From the NCBI GenBank assembly GCA_964058805.1, contig CAXKVV010001297.1, positions 1-26,793 of the forward strand: DNA of 26,793 bases. Reading direction: 5' to 3'. Both the position numbers and the translations under genes were made by a program. Of this stretch, positions 9,720-19,474 are shown in pieces; within the stretch, counting starts at the first letter, position 1; the number at the start of each line of letters is the position of its first letter. The DNA is from Schoenoplectus triqueter (Eukaryota; Streptophyta; Magnoliopsida; Poales; Cyperaceae). The notes below the pieces were generated by a model, which saw only the letters and a list, made by a program, of their open reading frames with translations, was not told the origin of the DNA and made no database searches.

Positions 9720-12700
9720 TATAAAATTACTATAACAATGCTTATCAAGTTGTTATTCACCTGTTGGCTCATGAGAATTTCAATGGCAACACTGGGATCA
9801 CCATCAGCAGCTGCCAGGGCAACCTCAGCTTGGGTCTGAAAGGAAGCTTTTATCATTTCAGGATTCATGCAGATGAGAAACTTGTAAAAATGAAATAATT
9901 CCAATTCTAGCTTTACATTTAAATGGAATTGGATGCATTATATTTATCATGACAATCTTCATAATACTAAGATGCAAAGCTCAATAAGAAATCCAAAATG
10001 TTGGGCACAATTTACATGATAAACAAATAAACAATGACGAGGTTTGGTGCATGCTTTGCTGTCAATCGAACAACTAGAATATTCCAGTAAGGTACCTGTA
10101 AATTTTTCTGTGTTTCAAGTTTTTTTTTTCAATTGGTTTGAGAAATGTTACGAAGAAAGCCATGAAATTGCTTTTTCTATTTCTACTCCATGTATCATTG
10201 TTTAGAACATGAGCGCAAAAAGGGTGGTGGATATATGTAATACTTTAACATGAATGGTATAAATCCAGAATTAGTTATGCACTTGCCTTCTCGAAGCCCA
10301 TTGCTACGAGCCTCTTCAGCTCTTCTTCAAAGCTATCCGAACTCTAAAAATAATCGAATCATACAAACACCATATTATTTTTTCTAACAAAAGGAAAACC
10401 ATAGAGATAAAATTCCATTAAGTGGTGGAAATAACCTGGTTAGTTAATACTGACCCATCAATTTCAACTGTGCTCACAGTGGGATTACTGACATCACTGC
10501 AAGTCAAAGATTTTTATCAATATTAAAGAACAACTTCATTTGGCCCCTAAAAAGAACAAAAATCTTGCCACATATGAAAGTACCTTAGCATACCCTCTAA
10601 ATGCATCATTCATATGTCTATACCCTATTGACCTATCCCAACATCTGGTAGATATGCCAGTAAATGCTGAGGATGGAGAGTATTTAGGACACTTTCTAAG
10701 CAAAAAGGTTACAAAACGGAGTCACAAGTATAAATTTTTTCATTTATGAGCGCTGTACTGTATAGAAGGGACTAAAGCCTCCAAAATTGAACACTCTAAA
10801 ACTAGGACCAGATCTATAAATCAAGAAACTCACAAAAATGCGGAGATAGAACAGATATAAGTTAAAATATTCAAACCACTTGTATTCATTGAATGAGGTC
10901 AAATGTGCATGTAAATATCTTTACTACGATGCTAAGTTTCATTAAGATATGTATATGATTATAATTTGACCAGTATTATCCACTTGCCTCCGTAGTCCGT
11001 ACTATTATTTATTTTATTCAACTTTGTTTCTTAAATTGGTATGAGAGAGAAGCACCACCTCTAAAGTTAATCACCCCTATTAATACATGTTTTGAACACA
11101 AAATTTTGCAAAGGATGCATTGTGCTTTCACATTTTTTTGAAGCAGCGGGTGATTGCCCTGCTGTGACTTCATTAATAAAGAAAAGAAATATTTACTTTG
11201 TGCTTTCACATCGTACAAAACATATGAAGTCACCATAATATTGAAATACAATCTACTTTCTCTAACAACAAAATTTTAATTGTAAATTACCGTGAACCAG
11301 CAGGATTAAGACTGGGGGTAGAGTCATCCAATAACCGTTCTTGCAAGTTTGAGTCAGAATCTGCCGTGTTCATTTGATTTCTTGCTGAGCCAAGTGTTCT
11401 TCCCCTTCCTGGAAACGTGGGGTCTTGTCCTTGCTACAACAGAGGAAAAAAAACAAAGTAATATTGGAGGTAAGTAACAGAAACTTTTGGAGATCAAATT
11501 GAGCTCCTTTTGATCACAACTCTTATACATTAAATATTTTTAAAGCAATTCAACTGTTCCCAAAGGGCCAGCTGTTATTCCCATATGCAAGGTTGGATTT
11601 TATAATTAATATGGCAAAGTAGATTGATCAATCACATAAATGGTTGATTAAAATAGCACATTTCAAGCAATTATGATCCAAGTCCAGAAGTGGAAGTTAT
11701 GAAATTCCAAAGATCATACTTTATGATGCTTTAGAGACTAGAATACCCTTATGATTTACTGAAATCGACAAATAAAGATTAGTACAATCACAAGAAATGC
11801 AAAATATCGTTTTCCTAAAATCCTATAGCAACAAAGGTAGAGGAGGAGAATGGACATAGAGGATACCTGAATAACTGTCTCCCTTTGAGGTATCCAAGAA
11901 GACACGTTTCTCCAAATATTATCAGGCAACAAAGATCTAATACATGGACATAAAAAAGAACACATATAAGTACTTGTTATAACTGGATAAAATGCTCCTC
12001 CAAATAGCTGGGGAATATTGTAACCTTGGCGCAGTGACACCACTAGAATAAGTAGGAAGTTGGCCGTACGTAGTCCCTCCTGTGCATAGAATAAATCCAG
12101 GACGTCTAATACAAATTGACTGAAATAACCCAAGTTTACACAAGTTAATTACTTCATGAAAATTTTACAGAGTAAATACTGAATATTATAATTGGAATAT
12201 CATGTTTACACACACACACTGTAACTTCCAAAACTTTGAACAAAAAAAATCCAATTACATACTACTGCAATTGTACTATAGTATAATGTATATTCAGAAA
12301 ATATTGTAATTACAACAATAAAAAATGAAGTAAATTACCAGGGCTGAAGAACTTTCGATGGAAGAATAGAAAGATGGCGGAGGCAATAGATAGTTAAACA
12401 ATCCATAGGAATCTAATAACAAAAAGACAAATAAGAAAAAAGAAGATAAGAAACAAAGAAGGGCGGTATCTATTTCATACATTGAGCACTGCAGAAAATG
12501 AACATACATGCAAACCCAGATAGGATACCGCACATGTGCCCCAGAAGTGAGACATTGCTGGCCAACAGCTGGAACAATACCAGCAAGATCCATGGGTACC
12601 TAGAAAATTTCACTCGCTGTAAGTTTTTATCTAGGTAAAAGGATTCCCAGCTGGAGTAGATGATGTTATCATACATGATACAAAGTTGGTCTTACAATTT

Positions 12701-14274
12701 TGAAGGAACATTGAAGAGTCCAAAGACACTGCATGATACAAAATAATTATAAGAGTGATTTTGATGATTAATATGGAGTACTTAACCAGATAAGAAAAAA
12801 AAGTAAAATTAAGATGCAAAAGAGAGAAGTTCCATCAAAAAGAGTAATACTGTAATGAGATATCACACTGCGTACATAGACAAAATAACATATAAGACTG
12901 ATGTCCCCGTTAAACCAACAATGAAGTTCAACAACCAAAGAAGTACAAATGAAATGACTATAAAAGAACAGGAGACAATCAATCATGACTTATAAAATAG
13001 CAACTAGAAAGGGACTGTCAAATGATTACCGAAGCTCTGAGTATAAAGAATCACAAGTCAATACGTTCCATTTTATGTAAAACAAAATAAAAATAAGCCA
13101 CTTTTTGCAATGCTTTGAAAGGCAAACCGTCTCCCAAAAGAATTAATTCCTAATCACATATTTTCACTAAAAATAATGTTTCCAAATGATGTACCTTCTA
13201 GATTGGGCCCCACTCAAGCTTGTCTCTATGACAATCAATGAGAAAATAACACCAGAGAAGCCAATTGAGCATTCATGCATGAAATATGTGTAAGGATGGA
13301 TGGGATTGTGGTCAATTAGTGAAGCTACTATCAGATGAAGAATAGCATTGGTTGTAGAGAGTAGAATTATTAAGTACAGTAGTCGAAGAGAACCCATAAT
13401 CCTCTCCAATTCTGAACCAAGAGGCGCAAATGCTAACATGTTGAAAACCACATGAAGTAAAGACGCATGAAATAGAACTGATGTGTAGAACCTGTAAACT
13501 GAAAGATAAAGAAAGTTGTCAGAATTTGGAAGCACATTTATGCTACTTGGAAGGATCAGAGCTGGTTTCTCTGACGAAGGATAGAAGCATTATTGAATAA
13601 AGCTGAGAGACAGTTATTAATGGAGACAATTGTAGTAGTAAGGAACAAAATTCAATTTAAATTGAAGCAAATTTGGACAAGTGAAACTTTGTTAAAGCTT
13701 AATTATACATTTTTTGAGGGTAAATCAGGGGCACTTTGAGGAGTAAGATACCTTGAAAGTGTGGAACTACTTGCGAAGGCAAGAAGCAGATCTCATAGAA
13801 GGAATCATATCCAAACAAGAGGCAAATCAAATAGATCACAACACATACTATTAAAACACCGGATGTAACAAAAGGGATGCTTCCCCACCATTGATTTACC
13901 CTTGTAGGCAACCCAGCCTGAAAAACAAAATAACAGTTCATGCATTGCAAGTCAGAACAAGAGCAAACCTAATTTAGCCTCACCAAGTGACACAGAACAC
14001 AGAAAAGGGAGAAGGACAACTGGCACCGAGCAAAGGTTTCAGTAAAAGCATTTTTAACACTCACAGCCTCTTGCTAGAAAATTTACCATACCATATGTGG
14101 AACAAACCATGAAATACAAGAAATTGTAAAGCAGAACAATACAATCGGTAGTTACATTGCTCAGGTAGGTTGATTACAATTAGTCTCCTAATCTACGCCT
14201 AATCGAAATCAGACAAACACAACTGCACAGAGTCAGATCTGATAACTCACCTCGGTAACGATATTAGATCTCAT
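9719..14274 (-). CDS. RBL15: RBL15-like rhomboid protein with C-terminal UBA domain
   Basis: Twelve coding exons on the minus strand: 14251-14274, 13752-13917, 13195-13498, 12696-12728, 12508-12599, 12339-12412, 12025-12119, 11867-11936, 11291-11433, 10436-10496, 10287-10343 and 9719-9835, giving 411 residues. Rhomboids are intramembrane serine proteases. The catalytic serine sits in GFSG (S145) and the catalytic histidine in SLLGHMCG (H197). The rhomboid H-x4-H-x3-N motif is present (H74, H79, N83). Hydrophobic segments occur near residues 25-45, 70-90, 100-125, 143-160 and 178-200. A Ser/Gln-rich cytosolic stretch follows, then a UBA domain at about 359-398 (EEELKRLVAMGFEK, AEVALAAADGDPSVAIEILM), which in this family suggests ubiquitin binding. 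Order and length match Arabidopsis RBL15 as I remember it. The intron before the last exon uses a GC donor. The last 13 residues are unusual and may reflect a missed terminal exon. Confidence 0.93.
9836..10286 (-). other. GC-AG intron in the rhomboid UBA domain
   Basis: The donor reads AAG/GCAAGT and the acceptor TTTCAG/ACC on the minus strand. It joins GFEK to TQAEV in phase 0, which restores an intact UBA domain. No GT donor nearby keeps this frame. GC-AG introns are a known minor class whose other donor positions match consensus strongly, as here. Confidence 0.85.
11134..11197 (-). mobile_element. 5'-truncated LINE tail (64 bp)
   Basis: The 14-base duplication TTGTGCTTTCACAT flanks it (11120-11133 and 11198-11211). 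On the plus strand it starts with T7, then a hairpin CAGCGGG...CCCTGCTG (11143-11164), then CTTCATTAATAAAG. It is the same 3' tail as the 908-bp insertion at 5522, cut to 64 bases. It lies in rhomboid intron 10497-11290, in sense orientation relative to that gene. Confidence 0.85.
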
Positions 14275-14550
14275 CTCCGTTCAAACTTCGCGAACCCTCT
14301 TCCGAATCCCTTCTCCGCAAGCAATCTCAGCAATTTTGTCAGGTTTCTATCTTTCCTTCAGAGTTAAAACACAAGCTTGCTTAAGTTCGTCGTTAATGGA
14401 CAAATCGGCAAGGTTTAGGCTAAGTCCAATTTCAAGTCGTTCTGACTTGAAATTTCTAGTTAAAGCAAAAGATTTTATCTGCGCCTGGCGTATTGCCAAA
14501 TGAAAGATCACGTTCATATGTATACATATATATTAGATAGATTTACGATA

Positions 14551-14962
14551 GAGTAAATCTAGTATGTTTTTAAGTTTATGGAGATTTTTTATGAGTTTAA
14601 CTTAAAAAATATATTAAATTATTTTTAAATTTTAATTTATCATACTAATTAAATTTTTCATATGAAAATTTTGTGAGATGCAAAAATTTGAAGTGTTTTG
14701 AGTTTTCTAAGTTTTTGTTTTTTATTTTTAAAAATTAATTTTAAAAAAAATAATAAAATATTTAATGTTTGTACATTATTTTTAAAAATAAAATCGATGA
14801 CTTAGGAGCCTCAAAAAAATCTCAAATTTTTGCATCTTATAAGATTTTCATATGAAAATTTTAATGAGTATGATAAATTAAAATTTAGAGATAATTTAAT
14901 TTATTTTCTGAGTTAAACTCACAAAAGGTCTCCATGAGCTTAGGAGCACGCTAGATTTACTC
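14551..14962. mobile_element. Foldback MITE A (family I)
   Basis: The ends are GAGTAAATCTAG and CTAGATTTACTC. The arms remain complementary far inward (ATGGAGATTTTTTATGAG against CTCACAAAAGGTCTCCAT), so nearly the whole element folds on itself. The core motif TAATAAAATATTTAATGTTT is shared with MITE E. TA-rich DNA adjoins both sides (TATACATATATATTAG on the left, TTATATATATATA on the right). Confidence 0.8.
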
Positions 14963-14984
14963 GTTATATATATATAGAGAGAGA

Positions 14985-15373
14985 GTTGAGTTATGGTACT
15001 ATACATAGTACGAATCACTATCATATTATAGATCAGTTCTTCATTTTGAAAGTTCAAATTATCGATCCAACTGTACAAAATGATCTTCACATGAATATCT
15101 AGATGTAGATTAAATTTTATATTTTTTTAGATTTTTTTTACTATTTTTAAAATAATTAGAAAATCACTTATTATTAGTCATTCAAAAGAAATATTTTTTA
15201 AACTATCTTAAAAAATAGTTAAAAAGTTTTAAAAATGTAAAATTTGATCAACATCTAAATATTTATATGAAAAATATTTTGTACGGTTGGATCAATCATT
15301 TGTATTTTGATAACAAAGAATTGATTCATAGCACGAGTAGCGATCTGTACTATGCATAACACCATAGCCCAAC
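14985..15373. mobile_element. Foldback MITE B (family III)
   Basis: The ends are GTTGAGTTATGGTACTATAC and GTTATGGTGTTATGCATAG as read from the right end after complementing, with closing bases ...CCATAGCCCAAC. The internal arms contain GATCCAAC...TTGTACGG and AGAAAATCACTT, shared in part with G and H. It is separated from A by TATATATATAGAGAGAGA. Confidence 0.78.
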
Positions 15374-15380
15374 TTATATA

Positions 15381-15767
15381 GGGTGAGGTGAGGTTATGGT
15401 GCTTTGCAAATTAAAGAACCGATTTTATTTTGACATGAGATTTTATATCCCGACAACTTAAATGGTTTATCTAAGTTACTCAATAATTTTTTATGTTAAA
15501 ATCTTGTGGGATATTAAATTTCATGATTTTTTGAGTTTTCTATCTATTTTTTTAAATTATTTTTAAAAAATAGTTTTATTTAATGTAAGAAAATGATCTA
15601 TTTTAGTATTATTTTTAAAAATAATAAAAATTAGCTAGAAAGCTCAATTAATTATGAAATTTAATATCCCAAGTTTTTAACATAAAAAAAAATATTGAAA
15701 AACTTAGAACCATAACCTCACCAAAGTAAAATCAATTTTTACTTTGTAAAGCACCATAACCTCACCC
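15381..15767. mobile_element. Foldback MITE C (family II)
   Basis: The ends are GGGTGAGG(TGAGG)TTATGGTGC and GCACCATAACCTCACCC. It shares the core GATATTAAATTTCATGATTT with D and F. The left terminus carries a 5-base duplication (TGAGG). The right arm carries an extra internal copy of the terminus, ACCATAACCTCACC near 15710, in addition to the true one near 15752. Confidence 0.8.
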
Positions 15768-15775
15768 ATGTGTGT

Positions 15776-16178
15776 GTGTTATGGTGCTTTGTAAAGCAAA
15801 AAAAACCTATATTATTTTGGAGGTAAGATTTAATATCTTGATGTCATAAATGATTAATCTAAATTGCTCAATAATTTTTTCATGTCAAAATCTTATGGGA
15901 TATTAAATTTCATGATTTTTTGAGCTTTCTACCTATTTTCTAAATTATTTTTAAAATTAGCTCTGAAATAGACTATTTTCTTATGTTAAACAAGGCTGAT
16001 TTTAAAAATAATTTAGAAAATAGGTAGAAAGCTCAAAAAATCATGAAATTTAATATCCCATAAGATTTTGACATGAAAAAATTATTAAGCAATTTAGATT
16101 GATTGTTTATGATCTAAGAATATTAAATCTCACCCCAAAGCGATATGGATTTTTTATTTTGTGAAGCGCCATAACACA
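15776..16178. mobile_element. Foldback MITE D (family II), near-perfect inner hairpin
   Basis: The ends are TGTGTTATGGTGCTTTGTAA and, complemented, ATGTGTTATGGCGCTTCACA. The inner arms 15866-15957 and 15999-16090 are each 92 bases and complementary at 91 positions, around a 41-base loop. The outer arms are clearly more diverged. It is flanked by GT repeats on the left and a 36-base (AT)n on the right. Confidence 0.85.

Positions 16179-16182
<4 letters not shown>

Positions 16183-16218
<36 letters not shown>
16183..16218. repeat. (AT)n microsatellite
   Basis: An uninterrupted AT dinucleotide run of 36 bases between MITEs D and E. Confidence 0.95.
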
Positions 16219-16222
<4 letters not shown>

Positions 16223-16630
16223 AAAGATACCGTGAGTTTAATCTCACTGAGGCCTTTTGTGAGATTAACTCAAAAAGTACATCAAATCATATCCAAATTT
16301 TAATTTATCATTCTCATTAAATTCTTTATATAAAATCTTATGGGATGTAAAAATTTAGAGTATTTTGAGTTTTTTATGTTATGATTTTTAATTTTTGAAA
16401 ATCAGCTCTAAAAATAATAATAAAATATTTAATGTTTGAACATTATTTTTTAAAATTAAAAACGGTGACTTAAAAAACTCAAAACACTTTAAACTTTTAC
16501 ATCCCATAAGATTTTCATATAAAGAATTTAATGAGCATGATAAATTAAATTTTGGAGATGATTTAATGTACTTTTTGAGTTAAGTTCACGGAAGGTCTCC
16601 ATGAGTTTAAGCTCACGGTATTTTTGCTCA
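16218..16630. mobile_element. Foldback MITE E (family I)
   Basis: The ends are TGAGAAAAGATACCGTGAG and CTCACGGTATTTTTGCTCA. Both arms carry AACTCAAAAAGTACAT or its complement. The core TAATAAAATATTTAATGTTT and the ATCTTATGGGATGTAAAAA block are shared with MITE A. It sits between an (AT)18 run and TATATA. Confidence 0.85.
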
Positions 16631-16636
16631 TATATA

Positions 16637-17043
16637 GGGTGAGGTTACGGTGTTTTACAAAGTAAAGAATCGGTTTTGCTTTGGCATGAGATTTCATATC
16701 CCGACGGCTTAAATAGTATATCTAAGTTACTCAATAATTTTTCATCTTAAAATCTTATGGGATATTAAATTTCATGATTTTTTTAGCTTCCTAACTATTT
16801 TTTAAATTATTTTTCAAAATAACATTGTTTAATGTAAGAAAATGGTCTATTTCAAGGCCGCTTTTTAAAAATAATTTAAAAAATAGATAGAAAACTCAAG
16901 AAAAATATTTAATTTAATATCCCAGAAGATTTTAATATAAAGAAATTATTGAGAAATTTAGATAGACCATTTAAGCCGTCGAGATATAAAATCTCATGCC
17001 AAAGCAAAATTGGTTCTTTACTTTGCAAATCACGGTATCCTCA

Positions 17044-17045
<2 letters not shown>
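16637..17045. mobile_element. Foldback MITE F (family II)
   Basis: The ends are GGGTGAGGTTACGGTG and CACGGTATCCTCACC. The arms share GCTTTGGCATGAGATTT and its complement AAATCTCATGCCAAAGC (approximate). The core GGGATATTAAATTTCATG matches C and D. TATATA lies to the left and (AT)n to the right. Confidence 0.85.

Positions 17046-17076
<31 letters not shown>
17046..17076. repeat. (AT)n microsatellite followed by (CA)n
   Basis: An AT run of about 31 bases, running into ACACACAC before MITE G. Confidence 0.95.
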
Positions 17077-17083
<7 letters not shown>

Positions 17084-17084
<1 letters not shown>

Positions 17085-17461
17085 GTGAGGTTATGGTACT
17101 TCGTAAAGTATAAAATCTCATATGCTTAATGTTCGTATCTCAAATTTAAAAGTTTAAATGGCCGATCCAAACCATTAAACATGATATTCATATTGAAATA
17201 TTTTTTAAATCAAATTACATATTCTTTTTTTTCATTTTTTTTGCTATTTTTTAGATGGATACAAAGTTTGCCGATCTAATAATTTCTACACCATCAAATA
17301 CTAGTGATTTTTCACCCATCTAAAAAATAGCAAAAAATTTAAAAAATTACAAAATTTAATCTCCAAAAATATTTCAATATGAAGACCATGTTCAACGGTT
17401 TTGGATTGACCATTTGAACTTTCAAATTTAAGATACGGACACGAAATACCATAGCCTCACT
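17084..17461. mobile_element. Foldback MITE G (family III)
   Basis: The ends are AGTGAGGTTATGGTACTTCG and ACGAAATACCATAGCCTCACT (shown to 20 bases or fewer per arm match). The arms contain GATCCAAACCATTAAACATG and its diverged complement near 17385-17410, plus the central pair CATCTAAAAAATAGCAAAAA against GCTATTTTTTAGATG. It is followed directly by TATATATATATA. Confidence 0.83.
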
Positions 17462-17495
17462 ATATATATATAGAGAGAGAGAGTGAGAGTGAGAG

Positions 17496-17879
17496 AGTTA
17501 GGTTATGGTGCTATATATAGTACAGATCGTTTTCATACTTTGAATAATTTCTTTGATCTCAAAGTTTAAATGATTGATCCGAACCATTCAAAATAATTTT
17601 CATATAAATATCTAATCGGAGATCAAATTTTATATTTGTTTACTATTTATTAGATAGAAAATCACTTGATTTAATTATTGTGAGCTGTCCAAAATAAATG
17701 ATTTTCTAAATATCTAAAATAATTATTAAAAAAATTTAAAATATAAATTTGATATATAACAAGATATTTGTATGAAAATCATTTTGAACGGTTCGAATTG
17801 ATCATTTTAATTTTAAAAATTAAAAAACGATTCATAGTACAAAAGCGATTTGTGTTATGTATAGCACCATAGCCTAACT
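17496..17879. mobile_element. Foldback MITE H (family III)
   Basis: The ends are AGTTAGGTTATGGTGCTATA and ATAGCACCATAGCCTAACT. It shares GATCCGAACCATTCAAAATA and a central AGAAAATCACTTGATT...ATGATTTTCT pair with B. It is flanked by (TA)n plus a GA-rich run on the left and (TA)n at 17880-17895 on the right. Confidence 0.85.
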
Positions 17880-17895
17880 ATATATATATATATAT

Positions 17896-18560
17896 TAGTG
17901 AACATTTAAATTTTAGCATTGAATTGATACCTTTACAATTAGAAATAAAACAGTATTAAAAGCAATAGAATCATTTAAGTTTTTCTTAAGAAACAAGCCA
18001 TTTATATTAAGAACAGATTTCCAAACTATAATAAAATTTTATAATTTTTTCCCAACGTTTTTATTTTTACATAAATTGTAGATCGCAACTAGCTACGGAA
18101 TTGTTTTCTGATATTACTAAGCAAAGACCAGGAACATATTCTGAACTAGAAAATTATTTTGGTCACTCATATATTTGCGAATAATTAGTGGTACATAACA
18201 TATATGAATAAATGCACGTGTTACAAAACAACGATTAAACATACAATAATTTTGGAATATTTTATGACAGCGGGGCATAGATGCTGCGCTAAAAATTTAT
18301 TTGTGACTGCATGTAGTTTGAAAAATAGATATAAAATCTTCAAACAATTAAAGATAGAAGTATAATATTTTTATTTTTATTATTTATGAAGCCGAATAGA
18401 CTAGATAAATTCAATACTCATCACAGAGACGACCTTTCAAAGATGCACCAGGTTCAAGGCAAACAAGATCTAATGAACGGGTTTGAATTTTGGGAGATTT
18501 TCAGATCCAGCCCGAATCGCTAAATTGTAGATCGCAACTAGCTTAATTGTCAATACAATA
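17896..18560. other. Intergenic with a 23-bp exact direct repeat
   Basis: A 23-base sequence starting TAAATTGTAGATCGCAACTA occurs at 18072-18094 and again at 18521-18543. The 426 bases between have no terminal inverted repeat that I can see and no reading frame I recognise. The repeat could be a long target duplication, the edges of a deleted element, or a local duplication. Confidence 0.5.
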
Positions 18561-19030
18561 TATGTATGAATTATTTAGTTTGTCCGATATTTGCTACTTA
18601 TTTCTCAACATAATACAATTTTTTTTAATATAGTAGTTTTTTTAAGTAGGCTCTTCCTACTTTAATTTTTATTAAAACAAATTTAATCGAGTACTTTAGC
18701 ATTAAAAAAAATTCAATTTATAATAGGAAAAAAACAGCGAAGATAAAAGCAAATTACTAATGATATAGAAATAAAGAACAAATGCTCGCACCAACCCATA
18801 TCGTTGTTGGCCCAAAATAAGAGTTTAAACAAACCCAATTAGTGCGTTGCCTAATAAATAAAGGCAAAAAGCGAATGAATCAATACAATGAACGGGCTTT
18901 TTCAGAGAAAACAGATACATCTATCAGCCCAATCGAGACTAGCCACGGAGTACTTATTTAAACAGAGAAAAGTCTCCCCTGAGTTGGCCCAATTATTCAT
19001 CATACTGAGAGAGAATCAGGGGGAAAAAGG
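18561..19030. other. Intergenic, possible LINE-tail relic
   Basis: T7 at 18637-18643 is followed by a perfect 6-base-pair hairpin AGTAGG-CTCTT-CCTACT (18645-18661), the same arrangement as the LINE tails elsewhere in the window, but I found no target duplication. No gene is visible in the remainder. Confidence 0.35.
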
Positions 19031-19474
19031 ATGTGTGTCGGTTCAGTTCAAACTGAAATAAATGTATGTAATTGAAGTATTATTTAATTTATTAAATTAT
19101 AAATTAAAATAATTTTATAAAAATATCAATTGAATAAATTGAAAATATAATAAACTAAAATTATATTAGTTAAAGAGAAATAAAAAATATCGATAGCTAT
19201 AGAAATTGATAGAAGATATAAATAATTTAAAAATAAATAAATATATTCGGATTATCTTTGTTATAATTCTTATTTATATCAAGTAAAATAATTTTGCTTA
19301 GTAAAGTTTGGTCTATTCAGTTTATTTAATTTATCCGATTTAGAAAAAATATAAACCAAGCCAAAGAAGAAAAAGCAAATTATAAAATTTTTGAACTGAA
19401 AAATCAAATTAAATAGTCTAAAATTTAACGGTTCAGTTCTAAATCAATTAAACCGATCAATTTGCTCAACCCTA
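19030..19474. mobile_element. Degenerate hAT-like element with GGTTCAGTT motifs
   Basis: The left part has GTCGGTTCAGTTCAAACTG and the right part ACGGTTCAGTTCTAAATC, closing with TTTGCTCAACCCTA. The complement of that end, TAGGGTTGAGCAAA, resembles ends of plant hAT-type non-autonomous elements. The left terminus is eroded and no target duplication is evident. Confidence 0.45.

Noticed and set aside
10540..10749. 69-residue plus-strand frame
   Set aside because: It lies within a rhomboid intron on the opposite strand, has no true ATG at its start, and resembles no known family.
11756..12133. 125-residue minus-strand frame read as one exon
   Set aside because: Only 11867-11936 is coding in this frame. 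The upstream part is read in another frame as exon 12025-12119, and an 88-base intron separates the two.
14551..17879. CRISPR-like array
   Set aside because: The repeated units are 380-415-bp inverted repeats in eukaryotic DNA with no short constant repeat and no spacers; they are MITEs.
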